From: Lithospermum erythrorhizon | Lineage: Eukaryota; Streptophyta; Magnoliopsida; Boraginales; Boraginaceae | Direction of reading: 5' to 3' | DNA: 64,000 nt | Assembly: GCA_019722365.1 (NCBI GenBank) | Contig: JADFUC010000949.1 | Location: 248,001 to 312,000 of the forward strand | Part shown: positions 58,090 to 64,000 of the stretch, one piece after another | How the letters are laid out: each line of letters starts with the position of its first letter | Position numbering within the stretch: position 1 is the first letter of the stretch | Notes under the pieces: generated by a model | What the model saw: only the letters and a program-made list of their open reading frames with translations | Databases searched by the model: none | What the model was told of the DNA's origin: nothing | Made by a program: the position numbers and the translations under genes

Positions 58090-61000
58090 TTTTGCAAATG
58101 GCTCCGGCAAAGATGGAGAGAGAGGAGCCTCCAAATGGAGATCGATCAATAAGAGAAAGGAGGAAACGATGCATGGAAATTAATTTTTCGTCAAGTTTTC
58201 CAAGAAATTACACGTTGAGGGTTGTGCATGAAGATAGTTCCATTTCGGAGTAGTGGTTTTCAATTGTAGTTCCACTCTGTTTTTTTTCTAATTTGTTGAG
58301 CTTGTGCTTTATGGCTAGGACACTAGAATATCGAATTAAGAACGAAAAAATAGTATAAGAAAAAAGTTTATTGAATAGTGAATGTGAAGTCTCAATTATG
58401 AACTATCACTTATAATACAAGGCCACATTGCCAATTTTCAAAATAATTTAGTTAAATTAATTTTGATTAAGCTTTAGCATCTAATATTTAAAATTTATAT
58501 TATTTCCTAAATGGAGGTTAAAAAGGAAAAAAAAAAATAAACAATATATGAACATTACGATCAATCGATATCCGATACTCGATCCAAAATACTAGACTCG
58601 AAACCCATTTGAAAATTATCAAATCGGACTCAAGTACAATCTCTTGCTCGATATCCGAAAAATCGAATCTTAATCATGTGTCTATTGGATTCAAAGAACC
58701 AAGATTCACTAATTCGACTCGCCGTGAGGTATATCATTGATAAATTGATCGGATTCCTTCTTGTCGGGCAAAGTTCTTATGTGCACCTATGCATATAGAC
58801 GTGGCAAAGGCCGAGGCTCGCAGAGGGAATGCTCGTTAGTCCATTTTGGTTCGGCTCCACGTTTTCGCTTACCACTTACTAACGAGGCGGGTGGACTTAG
58901 ATTTTTGATAAAAAGTTCGTCTCGCCACATTCGTTACTTGATTCTATGACGGCTCGACCGCATTCGGCACACGTCAAGTGGTTCGCGAACGAAGGGACGC
59001 ATGTTTAATTAAACCGACGCCCGGTACAAAGCTTTTAAGTTGGATTCACCTCGTCTTATTAGCTGACGCCCGGCTTGCGGTAACCGGTCGTCCGTAACTA
59101 GATTTTATTTGAACATTGACCATTGGAGTAATATAGCCATGGTTGGGCTGGATGTCCGCTGACTAACTGACGTCCTGGCTCACACAAAAACTAGCCATTT
59201 TTTTCCTCATATAAATAAAGAATCACTACTTTCTTTCATTTCACACATCAAATATCATCACTGGTTCATTTCTGTGGACAATATATATCATCTCTGCTTC
59301 TACTACTTCCAATTATAAAAAGTTCTATATGTTCAAATTGATGATTCCATCTGAGAACAAATTATTTGATCAAGAATTTAAAAGGAATCAAGATCATCAT
59401 CTTTCCTCAAGTTGCTGCATTGAATATTGATACACAATTCCATCCTCTAACTTTTATTATATTATTTATTTACTTGATAAAATCTATTATTGCAAGTTAT
59501 TTATTATTCTCTATTATTGCTAGAGTTTATGTATAATCTTCTATCTTCTCAAGTTAATAGAGCGACTCGCTTAGACAGTTGTTGGATATATATAAAGGTA
59601 TGAATGTAATGTCTAATTAAGTTTTATATAATATCATTTTTGTGAATGTTAAATGTGTAGGTCAGAGAATATCCAACTTAATATGTAAGATTGAAAATCG
59701 CTTGATTCCATTGATCTTCTTGTAATCAAACTTCATAACGCATTATATAATGTATATCCAAGACATCACGTCAATCGATCTTTCACTCCCCAAATAACCA
59801 AGATATGATAAATGCGTAAGAATTATGTTCTTATTTTTATTTTTTTTTTATGAATGAACTTTGGTTTATTTTGTTCTATGGATAGGATGTTTATGATTTG
59901 TTTTATTTTACAGATGTTAAAACTTTGGTTATGATGTTTGAAGTTTGTTTTGTGAATTTGTTGAATTTCGATTTAGATATTTGTGGTTTATTTTATGGAT
60001 GTGTGTGGTTTGTTTTTTATTTGCAATGTGAAATATGTGCGACTTCAGAAGAAATAAATCGCTAAACCGAACAAGACGCCTTGTTACCGAATAGCGGACT
60101 GAGAAGATTCGGGTCCGCTCGGCACACTAACTAACGGGATCCATCAATCTAAAGGATCGCTACCTCCGCGCTTGTTCAAGGGAGTCAACTTTTGTGGTCA
60201 CGTAGTGTAAGCTACTTATTGACGACGAGTTTATGACGCCAAAATCGAAAATGGAAGTTGCTCGAGGTGGATGGTGACGAAACACATCATGTTTACTTCA
60301 CGGACGGGTTGCTCCGATTCTGTGGAACGCCACAACCTAACCGGGTGATGAGATTTTGTAACTTTCTGTGTTTCACCTCGAAAGGACTCAACTCCGTATG
60401 TATGGTCTTAATGCTTGCCAGAAAAGGTTTGTATCTTAAACTACCTATTTGAAGTATTAATAAAAAGTTATTTCATTAGAAGTGTTATTTGTTCAATTTT
60501 AAGCAAATGTAATTTGTTCAATTTATAATAAACTAAGTATTAATCGTTAAATCCAAACGAGGTACCGCTCACAAAAAAAAAAAAAAAAAAATTATGGGGT
60601 CCATAAATGCTCCAGATCGTTAACTCAAACGGGTACTGTGCATACATGTAGCTCTAACCCAATCTGGGGCCCATCCCTTAACGGGCCGCTGCCTGGCGAT
60701 CCGGACCCGGCCGAACATGTTACACGGGCCGGTTCGATCCTTGGGTGGCACGCCTGCCCGTTAGACACGACTAGTCTACATGCATACATGTAGTGTTCAA
60801 TCACGCAAATGCAAATTATGCAATGGCATGCGACTGGGTCTCGCTCAAGACTAACACCCACATCGCCTTTCCTATAATTTTTTCTAAAATCAACTTTTTA
60901 TACTAATTTATCAAATTTATAAATTACATTTAAAATTATACACAAAATCAGATTCTCTATAATACATCCCTTATTATTAAAATATTAATACAAAACCATA

Positions 61001-61997
61001 CCACATGTGCACCCTACTCAAGCTTTCCCACTTACCAAAAAAAAGTACTGATACTTTCCTGACACATACATCAAAAACCAATGAAAAAGGAGTAAAGTTG
61101 GAGAAAACAAATTTACACCCAAACGTATTTTGGGTAGTAATTGCCTTGGCAACACTTATGGAGTTTCAAGAATAGGGAAGCTGATAAAGTGTGTTTCTTA
61201 ATGATTTTCTTATTTCCTCTTTTCAAAAATAAAATAAAGTGTGGTTTTAAGTAACCTGATGCAAATACTCTAAGTAAGTCTAACGAGTCCAGCAAGCATT
61301 GAGGGCAGACCGTGGAAGGTAAAAGAAATTTATACTATCATATAAATTGGATATTTGATCATAATTGTATGTATCTTATTGATTTATTAAGGTATTCGAT
61401 GAAGTTTTTTGTCTAGGAACCTGAGGGTGATAATGAAGGTATGGTTACATCAACAAGATAGATATAAACCCTGGCAAAGCTGCAAAATGTCTAGATATGC
61501 TGACTTGGTTTCCACTGTTTTAAAGATAAACCACCAATAAGCACAAAGGCAATGCAAAAAAGTGCAACTTATCAGAACATGTTCATTACTTTCTGGAACC
61601 TCTTTGTACATTTCGGATCCTTCCATCATCCATCTTACACATATCCAAAAATCTATCTGAAACGTACCATTAAATTCTGGTCTCTGTTTGGAGCATATAT
61701 ACACTGATCACTGGTCAGTGGAGAATGACATAGCATGCTCCTCAAAAGTTTACCTCATGGATATAATCTAAGTGATAATCGTATCCAAATAATTCAATTC
61801 GAGATTTCAAGTCGTAATATAAAAATTTAATTTGAATTAATGTTTGAACTTTGAAATGTAGTTCACTGTTATTTAATCATCTCACGAATTAATTATCTGG
61901 TCGAAGCACAACTCATTCATCTACCCAAATGAATAGGGAAACCTTTGCACATCAAAGTATTGATTATTATTCTATGAATATAATTATTGTACTTAAT
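58090..61997. other. Intergenic, repeat-like DNA without genes
   Basis: The stretch alternates between AT-rich DNA and patches of CG-containing words (58560-59100, 60060-60370, 60640-60860) of transposon-like texture, e.g. ACCGACGCCCGGTACAAAGC and GGGCCGCTGCCTGGCGATCC. I could not find paired ends or coding sequence. A run of 18-19 A lies at about 60571-60589. A TATAAATAAAG word near 59211 could belong to an LTR-like promoter. Confidence 0.35.
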
Positions 61998-62004
61998 CAC
62001 GTGC
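61998..62004 (+). promoter_or_regulatory. ACGT-core (G-box/ABRE-like) site
   Basis: CACGTGC about 1.45 kb upstream of the ABF start codon. A palindromic ACGT core is what bZIP factors of this group bind. A single site at this distance is weak evidence on its own. Confidence 0.35.
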
Positions 62005-62557
62005 AAGACCCAAAGCCAAACTAGCATCTGTTAATTGAGCCCAAACTAACATGATGGAATATTTAAGAAAAAAATTCCATATCTTTGAATAGTGGTCGTC
62101 CTTTTCATTAACAAAGCACACAAAGATATAAAAAAAATCCCAATTTCGTTACTCTATATAGTAACCTATGCTCATTATCAAAAAAGAAAAATATAGTAAC
62201 CTATGCTAGAGACTTAGACCGCACATGGTTCTACGCCAAAAGGGCAACCATGACTGGATTCTCTTTACCCAAGACTCAAGAGTCACAAGTTCAAGAACAA
62301 ACATTAACCACTGAGTATCTTACTTTTAAGCAATCTATTAAAATACTTATGTATTTAGAGCATGTGTACTAAATCCTCTAAAAATTAAAATATGGGTTGA
62401 AATTATTAAGAATAAAATTTAGTGCTTTTTTCAGCTCTCAAAAATATGGGCTCGCTTAGTGTATTTACCTGACTCGAAATTTATTTAATGCGCACTCAAA
62501 AAGGATAAAAATATAAAGTTATTGGATATAGTGATTCGTAGAAGGGTCTGGATAGAG

Positions 62558-62566
62558 ACACGTGGC
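62558..62566 (+). promoter_or_regulatory. ABRE upstream of the ABF/AREB gene
   Basis: ACACGTGGC is a perfect ABA-responsive element, 893 bases before the start codon, probably near the transcription start if a 5'-UTR intron precedes the ATG. ABF/AREB genes are known to be ABA-inducible in other plants. Confidence 0.55.
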
Positions 62567-63450
62567 ATAGAGCGATTGGACAGGAGACATAAACAGCCAT
62601 AACGATTGGTGAGCACTTAACATAATTGAATAAATGGAGGAACACATATGTGTCTCTAAATTCAGAAAGCCACTTGGCGAACAACCAAACTACACGGCAG
62701 GGTATAATCGTCTCCGAATTTTACATTTTGTGCTTCTTCATTTTTATTGAATAAAATCTTCTAGTATTTAGATTAATTCATTATTAATAGCTCACAAACT
62801 TAGTGTTTAGGGAGTTTGAGCTGAAGATTGAATATTCACTTGTCTATATTTAGCTGAAGCTTAATGATGTCCGATCTGGATAAGGTTAATTTAATTTTTG
62901 TTGTATTTAGTCTACATTGATGAGTTGTTAATCGGGTATGGTTTTATTAAAGTAGTAGTCTTGATTGATTATTGTTATCAAATGGAAAGTTTGCTAATGT
63001 TTCTAGTTGAAATTGATCGATCAGTTTTCATCGTTTTGGATTAATTAATCATATGTCAAATGTATTAATACAAGATCCTGCCTAGATTCACCTAACGTAA
63101 TCCAATATCTTTGTTTGATTTGAGGTTACTTGGCTTGTATTTCTATGAACGACTTGTTTGTCCGAATAACTTAAATAACTTGAATTCATTAACACATGAT
63201 TAATATACATATTTTTTATGCAATGTTGGAAGTTATTTGTTCATTTGATTACTTCCATTTTGTTTTATCATATAGACATGTTTGTATGTGGAACAACTGG
63301 TGTATTTTTTATCTTACTATTGGCATGTTTTAATTTTCACACACATAATGCCCGCTTTCGCCAGTTTGGATGAATCAGACATGCATTTCTATCTTAGTAT
63401 TATTAATTAAATCTTATCCATATTGTCATTGAATTTGCTCATTGCTAGGA

Positions 63451-64000
63451 ATGGGTTCTTTTATCAATTTCAAGAATTTTGGTGACACCATGGAGGCAGA
63501 GGATGGCGACAGGAAGCCAACAGGAAGTATACCGTTGGCTCGACAATCTTCTATATACTCTTTGACCTTTGATGAGCTCCAGAATACGTTCGGTGGACCC
63601 GGAAAGGACTTTGGTTCGATGAACATGGAGGACCTGTTGAAGAATATTTGGACTGCTGAGGAGAGTCAAGCTTTGGCAGCTTCCTCTGGATTCGGAGTTG
63701 GTACGATTCCTGGTGGGAACTTACAAAGACAGGGTTCGTTAACATTACCACGGACACTCAGTCAGAAAACAGTTGATGAAGTATTGAGAGACATGTTTAA
63801 AGAAAATAATAGTGACACGAAAGATTTAAGTGTTGGAGGATCAAGCCTTGGGCCTAGACAGCCTACATTGGGCGAGATGACATTGGAGGACTTCCTGCAG
63901 AGAGCCGGTGTAGTCAGTGAAGATATGCAACAAACTATAAGTCCAAATGTTGGTGGAATTTTTGGGGGTTTAGCTCAACCATGTAACGATACTTCGGGCT
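63451..64000 (+). CDS. ABF/AREB bZIP transcription factor, 5' part (cut by window end)
   Basis: The first 183 residues of an ABF2/AREB1-type factor, the nuclear bZIPs that switch on ABA-responsive genes. The start gives MGSFINFKNFGDTMEAEDGD. Three conserved N-terminal blocks are present: C1 (LARQSSIYSLTFDELQNTFG then GPGKDFGSMNMEDLLKNIW), C2 (LQRQGSLTLPRTLSQKTVDE), and C3 (RQPTLGEMTLEDFLQRAGVV). The RQSS and RQGS sequences are RxxS/T sites that SnRK2 kinases phosphorylate in this family. The DNA-binding bZIP lies beyond the window. The frame is open to the last base with no intron yet. TTGCTAG just before the ATG looks like the acceptor of a 5'-UTR intron. Confidence 0.93.
   Translation, partial: MGSFINFKNFGDTMEAEDGDRKPTGSIPLARQSSIYSLTFDELQNTFGGPGKDFGSMNMEDLLKNIWTAEESQALAASSGFGVGTIPGGNLQRQGSLTLPRTLSQKTVDEVLRDMFKENNSDTKDLSVGGSSLGPRQPTLGEMTLEDFLQRAGVVSEDMQQTISPNVGGIFGGLAQPCNDTSG

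Noticed and set aside
1..64000. CRISPR arrays, bacterial operons, viral genes or toxin genes
   Set aside because: No spaced repeat arrays or prokaryotic layout; the tandem repeats are short plant-type duplications, and no viral or toxin protein was recognised.

Overview
The window is nuclear DNA from a flowering plant, almost certainly a eudicot. It is AT-rich, its genes are split by GT-AG introns, and it holds plant-specific families: PERK kinase, RADIALIS-type SANT factor, COR413, DUF7086, class I carboxylesterases and an ABF/AREB bZIP. I cannot name the species. Gene models were built by reading exons from splice signals and family conservation; most intact models keep phase across every junction.

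Layout. 0.5-5.3 kb: RER1 (+), a small conserved plant protein (+) and a RADIALIS-like SANT gene (-). 7.9-20.6 kb: cyclase-associated protein CAP1 (+, 10 exons) and coatomer gamma subunit (-, 18 exons) converge, and between their 3' ends lies a 2.05-kb Mutator-like element carrying a captured piece of the chloroplast dicarboxylate translocator DiT1. 20.6-24.5 kb: LTR-type remnant and AT-rich DNA. 24.5-28.0 kb: a PERK receptor-like kinase (-) with a one-base shift in its proline tract. 30.1-30.9 kb: a DUF7086 gene (+). 32.1-32.8 kb: an element with about 205-bp inverted arms. 33.0-34.7 kb: a tRNA-Ile relic and a COR413 pseudogene. 35.8-42.2 kb: a carboxylesterase cluster, two intact and one internally deleted. 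42.6-43.0 kb: a kinase relic with a triplicated DFG segment. 43.7-53.4 kb: a 17-exon SDR/quinone-oxidoreductase fusion gene (NQR type) whose intron 6 holds an old LTR element and whose exon 7 looks damaged. 54.1-58.1 kb: a secreted malectin-like/LRR protein (-). 63.45 kb to the edge: the 5' part of an ABF/AREB gene (+), with ABRE-type sites upstream.

The genes do not form a pathway; RER1 and gamma-COP both act in Golgi-to-ER traffic but their nearness is probably chance. The main observation is the Pack-MULE-like DiT1 capture, defined by inverted termini and a perfect 9-bp duplication. A second theme is gene decay: COR413, one carboxylesterase, NQR exon 7, PERK and the kinase relic each carry specific, checkable lesions.
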